Below, piece after piece: positions 20,101-30,940 of a DNA stretch of 64,000 bases (positions are counted from its first letter, which is position 1; each line of letters starts with the position of its first letter). The notes under the pieces are model-generated. The model saw nothing but the letters and a program-made list of their open reading frames with translations. It was not told the DNA's origin and did not search any database. This DNA comes from Effrenium voratum (Eukaryota > Sar > Dinophyceae > Suessiales > Symbiodiniaceae), in contig CAUJNA010001247.1 of the NCBI GenBank assembly GCA_963377175.1, forward strand, positions 82,106 to 146,105. Direction: 5' to 3'. A program made the translations under genes and the position numbers.

Positions 20101-23100
20101 TTTCTGAGTGTCGCGCTAGTCAATATACTAGCTTGGTACTGGAAACTTGCGACTTTAAGCTAGAGCTGCACAGCTTCCGAAAAGCTGCGACTTTCCAGCC
20201 GGTTCATGTCATGTACTACCCCTGTGATGAACAGTTGCGACTTTACAGCTGGAGTTGGGGAATCGCATTTCGCGCACTACGCTGGCACTTAAAAGCTGCG
20301 ATTTTCTGACTTGAGAAATGAAAACGGCACGGCACGGCGATGAATCCGCGAAAGATTCGCGAAAGTAACTTTTTTTATTCGCGAATAATGGCCGTTTCGA
20401 GACAAAGGAATTTAGAACAACCACCATATACTTCGGGAGCTACACTGATAGTAAACAAATGTCAACTTTCCAGGCAGAGACTAACGCATTCTTTATGTTG
20501 TATTGCAGTTGTCCTGAGGAGTTGCGATTCAGGGGCTGCAACTGCCAAAATGTACTTCACGAGTTGTAGTTGAACGGTGGCGGTTGTGTCTGCAACTGGA
20601 GGCGCCAGAGCGTACTTAGCTTGCTACACTTCGACTGATAAGTTGCAATCTTCGAGTTGTATTTGCTACTGCCAGCCATTTGTCAATTTGCCCCCACATA
20701 GACTTAAACCCAGGAGACTCCTTTTGGGGAACTGAGCACTAGGTTTAAGTCCTTCGGGTAATGGAACATGGACTCACATGGACTGCCTGTGGTTGAGAGT
20801 TGCAATGTTTTAGCGGGAGCATTGTGTAGCAAGCATTCAATTTGAGGGGCGAAAGGGTTCTCCTGAAGCGATTGCTTCTTTGCTTCGAACCATGGGCATT
20901 GAGCATGGTTCACATGAGGCGCAAATTTAGCGAAGCCATGGAGCAGTACGACAAGGCTTAGTGACTCTCGGCACTTGCTATACCCGCTGCCAGCCTTGTC
21001 AGGCTCTTGAGAAAGCACCGGATGACCTCACCTATCATAACAACAAGTGCCTTGCTGCATTCCAGTCAAAGAAGACTGTACTTCAGGGAGAGTTCAGCGT
21101 TATTGTTGAACATATGCGATGAACGGAGGGGACTTAGACTTGCCTCCTGTTCGGCCCAAGCAAGGTGCGCAGTATGGATGGAAATGGGTGAGGAGAACTA
21201 CCCGAAGGCTGGGTCACACTTGTTGGTATTCTAAGTGAGCATGCGTTGGTTGGTGGCAGCTGCAATGCTGTGCCTGTGTTTGACGTACAGTCAGAGTTGC
21301 CAAAATCTATGACTAGTTTGGAAGGGCCACATTTTTCGAGCATAGCTCAATTGCAGGTGCTGAAAACCTGCTCGGACGCTCAGCTACGTGGACGCTTGGT
21401 TCGGCATTTGAGCTGCTTGCCACTTGATCTGAGGTGAAGATCTGATTTCCAAGCGCTACGAAATCAATTCCCGAAATCCGGGAGGAGCCTCCTTTGAAAA
21501 AGTGGCGAAGGCCTGCTCATGCGCCTGGAAACTTCTGCAATTTGTGATTGATTGGCTATGAGTCGTTGGTCACAGGTGTATACTCGAATGGCATCTGTTT
21601 ATGAAAAGCAGAAGCGATTTGATGAAGCCATTGCCATGTGCCCCCACGGCATGTAGCGCCAAATTTGCAGCATTTAACAGCTGAGATCCAGCCACAGGTA
21701 CAACAAAGCGCTGACGGAGGACAACAACAGGCTGACACGGAACTTGCTCAGAGAGGCCGAACGAGCCAAGGACTGGGGGCTTCTTGTCTGAAAAGGTTTG
21801 CTAAAAATGGGCTTCTTTGCGAGGAGAAGTACGAGAAGGACAAGTATTTGGATTCTGCCAAAGCAGAAGAGCACAGGGAGAAAGGCCTGTTCGGAGGGAG
21901 TGATATTTGCTTCACCAGCCATGTCTAAATCCGAGTGGCAGAGCTTCAGGGGGAAAGAAGGGGTCCATGGCAGATGCGTTCTTGCGCAGGAGCAACAGTT
22001 GGACACGAATAATGTAGCTTGGCTGGTGTGCTGGTTTGAAAGAGACATGGCCCAGAATGTAGCAATGAAGCAAGTGTTAATTGCTCCCCGCACACAGCGA
22101 CCTGCAACTTTCCGCGTTGAACGTGCGATTTACGGTGTCCGAATGTTTGTCCGCTTGCCGCTTGCTGTAGCCCGCGTTGGCATCAATCATACATGGTACT
22201 TCTTGCAAGCGAACCTGATGCAAATCAGCGGCCAACAGAACTGTTTGGTTGTAGATGTGCCAGGCAATGCGCTGTTCAAAGCTAACAACATGGTTGCGGC
22301 CAAGCAGGCTGGAATCTGGAGCCATGCGGGGTCTCATGTATGTCAGGTTGTGGCGTTGGCTGGTGTTTAATTAATGCAACATGCTTGCGGTGTTGACAAC
22401 GGTTCGGCCGCAGGAGTATGATGAAGCAATCCGACGGAACCCAAAGCCGACGCCACATGGCTTCATAGCCCGGTTGCAGCACCTGCTCGCCCAAGGGATG
22501 CTAAACTCTACTCCAACAGAGCCGCCACCTTCACCAAGGCGGCCTTTTCGATGCGTAGCCGCTTGTCGTTATTTGTTGGTTCATCCTGCAAAAGCTGGAC
22601 GCTTTTGCAAAGCCTCCTTGAAACCGGTCATTTGGCTGTGGCTCAACAACCCGGTACCAAAATGGGTTGCCCTGGTAAGTGGAAACATGGACCAAGACCT
22701 GCGGTTTGCCCCTCCGATCGTTTAATTTTGAGCACCCATTTGACCTCAAGCTCAAGCGTCCTTCCAGCTTCGGTCCGATTTCCTCAGCTCCTGGCGTATC
22801 CGGACGCGCTGAGAGACTTGGAGGAGTGCCTGAAGTGAGCCTGGCAACGTTTTGGCCGCTGGATCAACGAGCATTTAGAGGGAACCTATGGGAGAGCTCC
22901 CGTTTCTCTGACACGATTTCTATCTTGGCTCCAAAAGTTGCCAAGATGTCTCGCAAGAGTATCTTTACTGGTTCTGATTCGGTCACCTCAAGTGCTCGGC
23001 GCTGTTGTGTGATACCTCGCACGCCAACACGAACACTGCATGCACTGTTGCTGTGGCAGGCTTGAGCCGACCTTTGTCAAAGCCTACTCAAGGCTTGCAA

Positions 23101-24307
23101 AAGGTCTTGTTGAACCACAGAGTGTACTACAAGCGGAAGCAGCTCTTGAAGCCAGTTTGCTTTTGCTGAGTTTTTTTGTGGTTTCAGTGTGGTTCTACCA
23201 TGTTCTATTCAAAACATGGCTTTTTGCAGGAAAGGAGCTGCGCACTTCTTCTTGAAGGAGTACCACAAGGCTTTGCGAGTTTGCCCCTCCCAACGGCCTG
23301 TCAAACATGCTGCATGCAGGCATTGGAAGCGTATGAGGCAGGCTTGAAATTGGAGAAGGACAACGAAGAGTGCCAAAGGGGAAGAGAGCAGGCCAGGACT
23401 CCAGGACTGGCTCAGGCTCGCGCCTAACAGCGCCAGCGAGCGCAGAAGCGCGGGCTGCAACAAGCCGTATGATTGCCTATCATAGTGACGCAAGCTTGGC
23501 TGGCCGTAGACAGCGGGCATTCTATCCCACTCAACAAGGGCGGGGGGGCTCGGCCGGGTCTATTTCCACAGCCTTGAGCCAGTGCGCCCCTTGGCCGTAC
23601 TCGTTTCTTGGAGCCCAGGGCTTAGGATGACTCTCGTGCTTTGTCTGGGGCTCTTGGGTCACACCTGGAGAGCTTGGTGCCTGGAGAGTCCGTGCAGGTC
23701 ATTGCAAAGATCATGGAGACCCAGTCTGACGCAGTAGATGAAGAACAGGCCCGTACTCCTGGGTATGTGGGTGTGTTCGCCCGCCGAACAGGTGCGGCAT
23801 GCTATGGCGGATCCGGAGATTCAGAAGATGCTTCACGATCCACAGGTCGGGTTGCCAGTTCCATTTCTCGCCTATTTGAGAACAATTTTCCCTTCTGAGC
23901 GATTGCATGAACAAAACATCATCCTGATCGGAACCGATGTCCTTTTCCCTAGCCAATGATTTTAGGAACTGTCGTGCCAAGGTGCGCATGTTCTTGAAGA
24001 CCTTGCAGGAAAGCCCTGCAGAGGGTGAAAAGGCTGGTTGTTTGAGTGATAGCTTAAGCCACTGTCTAAATATATGCGTGCAGTATCATCAGGCATGAGC
24101 CGAATTTCCCCCTTTTCAAGAAGGGACTCTTCCAATCTTCGAAGCCGGGACAGCTCTAATCTTGTCGCAGGCCATGAGAAGTGATCCTAAGCTTGCGGAG
24201 ATTGCAGCGGTCCTCAGTTGATGGGCCAAAGCTTTGCTGCTGTACTGGTGCATTGAAGTCGCAAGGTGTCAAAGCTGATGGCAGCAGGCATAATTCGAAC
24301 CAAGTGA
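17187..24307 (+). CDS. STI1: STI1/HOP co-chaperone (5' exons missing)
   Basis: HOP bridges Hsp70 and Hsp90 in the cytosol through TPR1-DP1-TPR2A-TPR2B-DP2. Exons as I place them. TPR1: about 17189-17223 (Asp-Trp-Pro-Lys-Gly-Tyr), 17531-17590, 17711-17745. DP1: about 18415-18525 and 18781-18808 (Gln-Asp-Pro-Arg-Ile-Leu). TPR2A: 19363-19407, 20919-20958, 21003-21050, 21165-21210, 21440-21510, 21576-21637, 21698-21770. TPR2B: 21824-21886, 22414-22446, 22496-22538, 22788-22835, 23060-23093, 23230-23273, 23320-23391. DP2: about 23734-23748, 23792-23845 (Met-Ala-Asp-Pro-Glu-Ile), 23982-24035, 24171-24209, 24266-24307, ending Ile-Ile-Arg-Thr-Lys-stop. Most donors are GC or GT and the acceptors are AG-G. 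The N-terminus of TPR1 and the start were not found. Exon edges are good to a few bases at best. Confidence 0.93.
19315..19352. repeat. octanucleotide tandem (GACTCGAT)n
   Basis: About four and a half copies of an 8-bp unit in the HOP intron, ending 11 bp before the exon at 19363. Confidence 0.9.
19732..20380. repeat. CGCGAAAG motif cluster in HOP intron
   Basis: CCGCGAAAGATTCGCG appears near 19732 and again near 20346, each followed by a GCGAAAGTAACTTTT stretch. Between them lie further GCGAAAG copies near 19790, 20032, 20053 and 20066. The outer copies are direct repeats about 610 bp apart. The interior has several short GTTGCGACTTT/AGCTGG pieces that recur near 32170-32360. Function unknown. 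Confidence 0.7.
22634..22737 (+). mobile_element. family-A inverted-repeat element (short form) in HOP intron
   Basis: GGCTGTGGCTCAAC to GAGCACCC, flanked by perfect ATTT (22630-22633, 22738-22741). It makes up 104 bp of the 249-bp intron between HOP exons 22496-22538 and 22788-22835. Confidence 0.85.
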
Positions 24308-24739
24308 TAGCCTGACGGTCTGGTTCTGTAAATATTGCCAGACCCCTTGGTCATAGCCAAGCGCGCGATACTGGCAGTCTCACCCGAACAGCAGAAGTTA
24401 TAACGTCGGATGCGGCCTTTGTTTGCCTGATTGTTTTGCACAGATCAAGCTGTACGAGGCTCACATGAACGCTTCGGGATGACTGTGACGTACTTGGTGC
24501 CCATCCAGCGCTGTCCCTCTGGGACTATAGACCCTGCTCCGTTTGATCAAAAGGCTCTTCCAGCGTCAGTGCCCTGTCACCAGCACTTGGTTGTCTCCAG
24601 TTCCCTCCGAGGGATTTTTTGGCAAGTGGGAAGTCACGCATCTTTGCTCGCACGCAGAACACAAATGCCATCACTCATTCTCGTGGACGGGCGAACTCCA
24701 TTTCCGCGCCCTTTCAGAAGCCCTGGCTTCTGATTCGAG
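24308..24739. other. HOP-SNW1 intergenic spacer
   Basis: About 430 bp between the HOP stop and the first SNW1 coding I can see. It should hold the HOP 3' UTR and the trans-splicing acceptor for SNW1. I cannot identify either. An upstream SNW1 exon with the start codon may also be here. Confidence 0.5.
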
Positions 24740-25143
24740 ACGGAGTACCAACAAACCTTCTGGTTTCGATTTCGAAGCCATCCGACCCAGTCCAGACTTC
24801 CGACTTCGACGCCGCGCGTCGAAGATCGTCGCATCGTCCAGGCTGGGCGCCGCGGAGCCTGGCGGACTTCGGAGATGGCGGGGCCTTCCCGGAGATTCAC
24901 ATGGCCCAGTGCGCCGAAGGAAGCCCCCGGGGAAATCGCGGGAAGGGCCGCGTTGTTCGCGTTTTTCCCCGCGTTTCGCGGCGTTTGGAGCCACTGACCG
25001 AGACGCAGGAAGTTGGCCATAGGTCCTTGGAAAGGGAAGGGGACAAGGATGGGGCACTGAGATTGCTTCTAGATGGACGTCACCTAGATTCTGATGACAA
25101 AGGCACAATGAATCTTGATATACCACATTGTATGCATGTAATA

Positions 25144-25178
<35 letters not shown>

Positions 25179-28100
25179 GTATGTATGTATGTATAGGTAT
25201 AGGTATGTATGTATATGCATGTATTCATATGTATATGTATGTATGTATGTATATATATATATACACATACAATATGTATCTAAGTGTAAACGCACGTGCA
25301 CAGTACCTACCGCGAATGTTCCCGCAGCTCAGCCGAACTGCTTAGGCTGTTGTTTGGCAGGACCCTGAAAGGTCTGGGCGCTCCTCTCACATTCGTTCAT
25401 AGATTCAAACTGATGGAAGACAATCCTTAATCCGTTCTTGGGTATAAAAGGGTTCTTTTGTCGTGTGTTTTTCAAACACTCACGAAGATTTTGAACGGCC
25501 AAGGGATAGATTCACCCATGTATACCTTCACACACACACACACACACACGCATACAACTATTCTTGATTACACTCATATGCTAAGACGTTCTCAAATCCA
25601 TCCATCTCCGCCCTCCGTCCGTCCGTCCTGCATCCGCCCATCCGTTCATCCGTCCGTCCGTCCGTCCGTTTGTCCACTTGTCCTCTGCTTTTCCGTTCCT
25701 GTTTGATGGAGCCTTAGGGCAGCGCTTCAGGTACCCGCTTGACATGGGCAAAGCTGGAAAGACCCACCAGCAGGCTGACTTGGGACTGGGGCCACTCTCT
25801 GCAAGCAACAAGAAGCCTTTGCGCAAGATGATTCGCTTCTTGGTTTCTGCTTGAAATTGCATCCAACCAGGTGCTGAAATTTTCATTCTGGTGGGACGAA
25901 GGGATCGAGTCACTGATGCAGGTTGTGGCGCTTACCACGGACTCCGATGGGAAGATCGCATGGGATGCTGTCATCAAACATAGGTCAGCCCGAGTCTTAG
26001 CAGAGCCTTGCGGACTTGAACTTGAGCAGTGTCAGATGTTGGGCTTGCCCAAGGTGATTTCGGAATGTCCTTGAATGGCAAAGCATGCTGGAAGCACGGG
26101 CTTACACTTTTTACCAAGGACAAACTGGCTGTTTGGACCCGGCCGGAGCACTCAAGAGAGAAGTGGTCCAAGCCAGAGGACTGACTTGTCGTTGCCCACT
26201 TTGCTTGCGCAACATTGGTCACGGGTCGCGCTATGCCAGTGAGAAACTTGGGACACAATTGAGGCTCTTTGTCGAACAGGGTTGGAGATGACATGTCATT
26301 GCTTGGATGGTTCATTGCTCGGATGGTTCAATCATGTCAATGTAGAGACTTAGACGTCCTTCAGCCCCGTTGCACCATTGGCTCGCGAGGAGCTTGAGAG
26401 ACCATCCCTGGAGTTAGACATCCTGAACACCGAGCGAACGCAGAAGGCGCTGGAGATGGCCCTGAACGGCAAGATCCAAGCTGGTGTGTGGGCGCCTCGC
26501 GGCCATACTGCTCCAAATATCCTTTGAGACTTGAAGAGATGCAGGCCAAAGAAGCAAGAGCAGAAGGACTTGGCAAAGAGTTCTTTTCTTCTTCTTTGTG
26601 TTTAATACCTGAGTTTGGTCGTTGGTTTATGTTTTTTGAAATGCCTGTCCAGGAAGCTGAGTTTATTCGATACACGCCGAATCCCAATGCGTCGCCTCCT
26701 CAGTACTTTCTGCCTGCCTTTGGTTCAGAGACCTGGGGTGCTGAGGCCTGGCTACACTCCCAACTGCCGGGAGCCGTGCTTAGATTTGGTTGATTGGTGT
26801 TGGATGCTGTGAGAGGCTGTTGAAAAGCCATGAGACTAGTGCAGCGCATGTGGCCGTCATGTAACTTGAACACGTACTTGCTCTTATCATGTCCCAGCGG
26901 TCTGCCAGCGGGCCTGGTTGTTTTGTTTCTCAATCTAAGGAGCGTGTCATCAAGTTGGTGGAAAGGCAGATCGACCCATTCCAGCCGCCGAAGTTCAAGC
27001 ACAAGAAGGCGCTTGCACTGGATTGCGAGCTGAGTGTCAGAGTTAGTGACTTATGTACCATGAGCATATTCCATTTAATTTTGGGAGGGGGTTTCCCACA
27101 AAGCAGAGAACGCGACCTCCCAAAGGTGCACACATGTCGCATGTGCCGCATGTCTATCGAACGTTGGACACGTTTCGCCTTTGCGAGGTGCCGAGAGGAC
27201 CTCCATCGCCGCCGCCGCCAGTGCACCACTCTCCTCCCAAGAAGCTGACGGCCAAGGACGGAAGAGCTGTTTGATTTGGCCATGGGTCAACAGCCAAATC
27301 GTACCCTCAGTGAACATCCCACTCCTGATCTGAAATATGTTCTAAAATGGGTGGTGAATTCACCTATCCCAAAATGGTACCGAAACGGTTTTGACCCACA
27401 GCCATTTGTTGTTACTTGCTGGTGCGATAGGCAGGGAATGAGGGAATGACCGTTAAAAACCATTGCTTGTGGTTTCCTTTAAGGGTCATTCCCACATTCC
27501 CTACTGAGCACCAGCAAGGTTAGCCACTTGCAAGCCTCTCAGTAGGTTTGTTGCTTGATAGATCGACTGGGTGGAATTTATGCAAGCCATCTTGTCTCAC
27601 AGCTTTGTATCCGAACTTGCTCGAGAGTGCTTTTCAAGCCTCTTATGCAAAAGTGGAGGACCAGAAGGATTGGAAGATCCCGCCGTGCATCTCCAATTGG
27701 AAGAACGCAAAGGCCTGGACGTGGCGATGCAGCGCATATGTCCCATGCTGGCGGATGGTCCTCAATGCACCCTGACAGGGATACACCATCCCGCTGGACA
27801 AGCGATTATCCGCGGATGGGAGAAGTTTGCAGGACTGAGTCGTGGTTTTGCAATCTGAGCTCAAAGTCTGTCAGACATTTCGTGCAGGACGTGGCAGTGA
27901 ACGACAAGTTTGCCGCGATCAGCGAGGATTTGCGCCCTTATCAGATCACCGCCTTGGATGGTTCGTGGCACATTTGGCTCTGTGACTTTTGCGCCTTGGT
28001 GGAGCTACGCTGTGCCTTGCGCGGTAGGTACTTGGCCGAGCGTAAAGCTCGAGAAGAAATCAAGATCAGAAATGACTTGATGCGACAGAAGAAGGCTTGG

Positions 28101-29205
28101 CCTCGTACGTGAAGGGTGAGAAGCATCTGCAAGAAGCAAAGCAACGGATTGATGTGTGCTGTCTTTGCCGGCTCTGTTTAGATTGTGATGTGCTCAGCGT
28201 GATTCTAACGGCCTTTAGGTTCGGGAGGAGGAGATCAGAGAGCAGCAGCTGCGAGACTTGGCAGCCCAGGCGCCTCAACTTGGCACGGAGGTCTTCTTTT
28301 GCGTATCATGATTCCATCCTTCAAGTAGGACTCCGTCGGTTGATTGATACAAAAAAACCTGCTTTGTCATAGACAAGCGAGCGGCTGGCCAGTTCGACCG
28401 GCCATGTACTTTCAGCCAGGCAAGGGTGCAGCGCGCGGAACTCGCAGCAGCGTCCGAGCCTCGGTCGGATGTCCCCAAGCCTTTGGTTCCCATTTGCAAG
28501 AACTTGTACCCGGTGTCTCGTGCGAAGGCCTACCAAAGATGGGGAGGAGGGTAAGGAGGCTGAAGACAGACGGCAGCGCATGGAGGCCCCCTGCCTATTG
28601 AATTGCCATTGCAAAAGCGTCACAACTCTGCAAGCTCGTCTGGTGTTTTCTGGCGGCTCAAGGTCCTGAAGGAGCGACAGCGGGAGATAGAGCGAGACCA
28701 ACGTTTGGAACTGGCAGGCATGGCTGGATAGGTTCGGTGCGAAACTTGTGCCGGAGCCGCCCGAGGTAAGAAGAACAAGCGCGGTCGCGAGGAAGACCGT
28801 GATGTCTCTGAGCGAATTGCGCTTGGACAGGCCCGTCAAAGATTCGAACGCACTTACTTGTGTGACAGCGGAAAGACACATCCAAGCAGCTGGTCAGGCA
28901 GCGCAGCCGACAAGCTCGGAGGCTATGTTTGACCAGCGGCTGTTCAATCAGTCAGCCGGCATGGTCGCAGCCTTAGCCCTTGACCTGCCAAGAAGCATGC
29001 CATAGCACAGATTCGAGGATAGTGGCTTCTCTGGTGGCAACGACGAAAAGGTCGCTGTCTACGACAAACCGCTTTTTGCAGACAGAAGCCGCCCGCTTGG
29101 TCACAGGCGTTGCTTCCCAGACAAAGAATCAAATCTAAGGCCAAGCTGGGATCTACAAATTTGACAAAGAGCGGCTGGAGCAGAACGAGGGCCGTGCCTT
29201 GGCTT
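24740..29205 (+). CDS. SNW1: SNW1/SKIP (Prp45) spliceosome and transcription co-factor
   Basis: A nuclear protein of the activated spliceosome. Exons: about 24740-24960 ([11 protein letters not shown], a family hallmark), 25922-25983, 26365-26483, 26653-26690 (Ile-Arg-Tyr-Thr-Pro), 26745-26774, 26940-27008, 27188-27259, 27659-27712 ([13 protein letters not shown], the SNW core), 27779-27832, 27888-27931, 28028-28094, 28219-28269, 28539-28589, 28663-28722, 28766-28830, 28898-28963 (Tyr/Phe-Asp-Gln-Arg-Leu-Phe-Asn-Gln), 29018-29085, and about 29143-29204. Donors are mostly GC (for example GCGCTT, GCCTGG), some GT, one GACTGA. The start codon and the last exon are not certain. A family-A and a family-B element share the intron at 27260-27658. 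A partial second copy lies at 41244-42307. Confidence 0.93.
25138..25265. repeat. (TA)n / (TATG)n microsatellite
   Basis: Alternating TA and TATG runs in the first SNW1 intron that I can define. Both strands carry open frames rich in Tyr and Ile that are artefacts of the repeat. Confidence 0.93.
25530..25676. repeat. (CA)n and CCGT-rich repeats
   Basis: (CA)10 at about 25530-25550, then a CCATC/CCGTCCGT-rich tract at 25598-25676. Both lie in an SNW1 intron. Confidence 0.9.
27278..27403 (-). mobile_element. family-A inverted-repeat element (reversed) in SNW1 intron
   Basis: GGCCATGGGTCAACAGCC to TTTTGACCCACAGCC, flanked by perfect ATTT (27274-27277, 27404-27407). The inner GGTGGTGAATTCACC is reversed relative to the other copies. 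Confidence 0.88.
27415..27518. mobile_element. family-B inverted-repeat element
   Basis: Left end CTTGCTGGTGCGATAGGCAG, right end mirrored as TGAGCACCAGCAAG. Inside these, GGGAATGAGGGAATGACC is mirrored by GGGTCATTCCCACATTCCC. It is flanked by a perfect GTTA duplication (27411-27414, 27519-27522). It sits 11 bp from the family-A element, in the same SNW1 intron. A diverged relative is at 62337-62458. Confidence 0.82.
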
Positions 29206-29370
29206 CAACATGTATGCTGCATTTCTTTTTTGTGTCCTCAAACACGGGCTCTGTGTGCGGGGACGTTGTTTGTATTGAATGCTCCCAAGCCGAGGGCTGG
29301 CGCACATTGGCGAGGGTGGTGGCATGAAGTGCCGCCGGCGAAGCTTAATAGCAAGACCTCGACATCATGT

Positions 29371-29460
29371 GGCCACGGGTCAAAATCCCGCACCCCCACT
29401 GAACATCCCAATCCCCAATAAAATAGGTTCTAAAATGGGTGGTGAATTTAACCCACAGCC
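29371..29460 (-). mobile_element. family-A inverted-repeat element (reversed, 90 bp)
   Basis: GGCCACGGGTCAAAATCCC to AACCCACAGCC with perfect ATGT flanks (29367-29370, 29461-29464). It lies 82 bp upstream of the ankyrin-gene ATG, so it may be part of that gene's 5' leader or of the SNW1 3' region. Confidence 0.85.
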
Positions 29461-29542
29461 ATGTCCTTCAGCAATTGCCAGATATGGCCCGCAGCGGCTC
29501 AAGTTCTGGATCTATCGCCGAGTTGGTCCGCCTGTCTCAGCC

Positions 29543-30940
29543 ATGGCGGTATCCAATCACTCGCTGAAATTGAAACTGATGAAGTTGGTCAATGGCGAAG
29601 ATTGGTTGCATGGAGAGGTAGCATGGGTGTCCAGTCACGACACAGTGCGTGATATTTGTGCGAAGTATCTGCCACCATTGGGCTTGAACCAACAGTACAA
29701 GGCTTTGTACAGAACCCGGGCGCTTGATGCGCATCAGGTTTGCGGTCTCTTGGATGGCTATAGATCTGATGACGCTATTGTGTTGCATGTTGGGCTGCAG
29801 AAATTCACCGAGGAGTTCGACAATGCATTGAGGGAGTCGATTCGGCATGAAAGGGAGGAGGTAGTGCAGCAACTGCTCGAAGAGGATAAACAAGTCATTC
29901 GAAGCTGGCACTGGGAAGAAGCAATGCAAATGAAGAACAAGTTTGTACTCCACTGCTTGGTGCACAATGCAACCGATTCGGAAAGCGGGTTGTGTATGGC
30001 AGTGAAAAAAGGCCTTCAGCTGCATGTGCGTACACTCATCGAAGCCAAAGCACCAGTGAACTGCACAGACAGCAGGCAATATAGTCCCCTGCATATCGCC
30101 GCATCCCTTAACAATAAGGACATGTTCAAAATGCTTCTTCAACTCCGAGCCGATCCACTTCTCAGAACCTATGCGGACACGCCACTACACAGCGTTGTTG
30201 TGCGAGGCCGTGAAGACATGCTTCGCCTCCTAGTAGACAACAATTCTGACGCAGACCAGTTAAAAAAAGAGCTGTCCCGAGCCTTGCATACGGCAGGATC
30301 CAAATTTTGTTACAGCCTCATCATGGTAAAGCAATTGCTGGAGGCACGAGCAGATGTAAATGGCAAGCAGGATGGCAACACACTGCTGCAGAGAGCGGTT
30401 CTGGCTGGCAACAGCGAGCTGGCATCCTGCCTGCTAGCGGGAGGGGCAGACCCTGACGCGGTAGACAAGGCGTCCTTGCTCTACGAAGTGTCAAAACGTG
30501 ACATGATGCCACAGCTGCGACAGCTCTTGGACAGCAAGGCTGATGTGAACATCCAAAACCCCCAAGATGGGGCACGGCCCTTGCATGGGGCAGTGCTGAG
30601 CGATGCTAAAGACGTTGCGGCCTGCTTACTGGAAGCCAGAGCAGATATCAACGTGGAACACAGCCAGAAATCACTCTTGTATTTGGCAGCTGAAATGGGC
30701 TCTGAGAAGGTGCTCCCAGTTCTTCTGGAGCATGGTGCTGTGGCCCCTGAAAGCTTCTCGGGCAGTCCGCTTCAAGTTGCAATGCAGCGCAACCGGACCG
30801 GCATCATGAAGGCCCTCGTTGAGAAGCGACCCTTAGCCCACCAGGCTATGCAAGCAGCTTTGCAGAGCCAGTACCATCCTGCTGTGATCCGCTTCCTGAA
30901 TTCATGCATGGAAGCAAGTTCTTGCGAATGTAAAGAGTGA
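29543..30940 (+). CDS. ankyrin-repeat protein, single exon
   Basis: 465 residues from ATG in a CAGCCATGG context to TGA. The frame is open upstream too, but this is the first good ATG. Residues 1 to about 85 form an uncharacterised N-terminal domain, and about 86-170 is a charged helical region (Glu-Glu-Phe-Asp-Asn-Ala-Leu onward). From about 174 to 450 there are seven or so ankyrin repeats, with motifs such as Ser-Pro-Leu-His-Ile-Ala-Ala near 181, Thr-Pro-Leu-His, Arg-Pro-Leu-His-Gly-Ala and Leu-Leu-Glu-Ala-Arg-Ala-Asp. The C-terminus is Cys-rich. Ankyrin stacks bind other proteins; the partner cannot be read from sequence. No signal peptide or membrane segment is visible. Unlike its neighbours it needs no introns. 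Confidence 0.85.
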   Translation: MAVSNHSLKLKLMKLVNGEDWLHGEVAWVSSHDTVRDICAKYLPPLGLNQQYKALYRTRALDAHQVCGLLDGYRSDDAIVLHVGLQKFTEEFDNALRESIRHEREEVVQQLLEEDKQVIRSWHWEEAMQMKNKFVLHCLVHNATDSESGLCMAVKKGLQLHVRTLIEAKAPVNCTDSRQYSPLHIAASLNNKDMFKMLLQLRADPLLRTYADTPLHSVVVRGREDMLRLLVDNNSDADQLKKELSRALHTAGSKFCYSLIMVKQLLEARADVNGKQDGNTLLQRAVLAGNSELASCLLAGGADPDAVDKASLLYEVSKRDMMPQLRQLLDSKADVNIQNPQDGARPLHGAVLSDAKDVAACLLEARADINVEHSQKSLLYLAAEMGSEKVLPVLLEHGAVAPESFSGSPLQVAMQRNRTGIMKALVEKRPLAHQAMQAALQSQYHPAVIRFLNSCMEASSCECKE

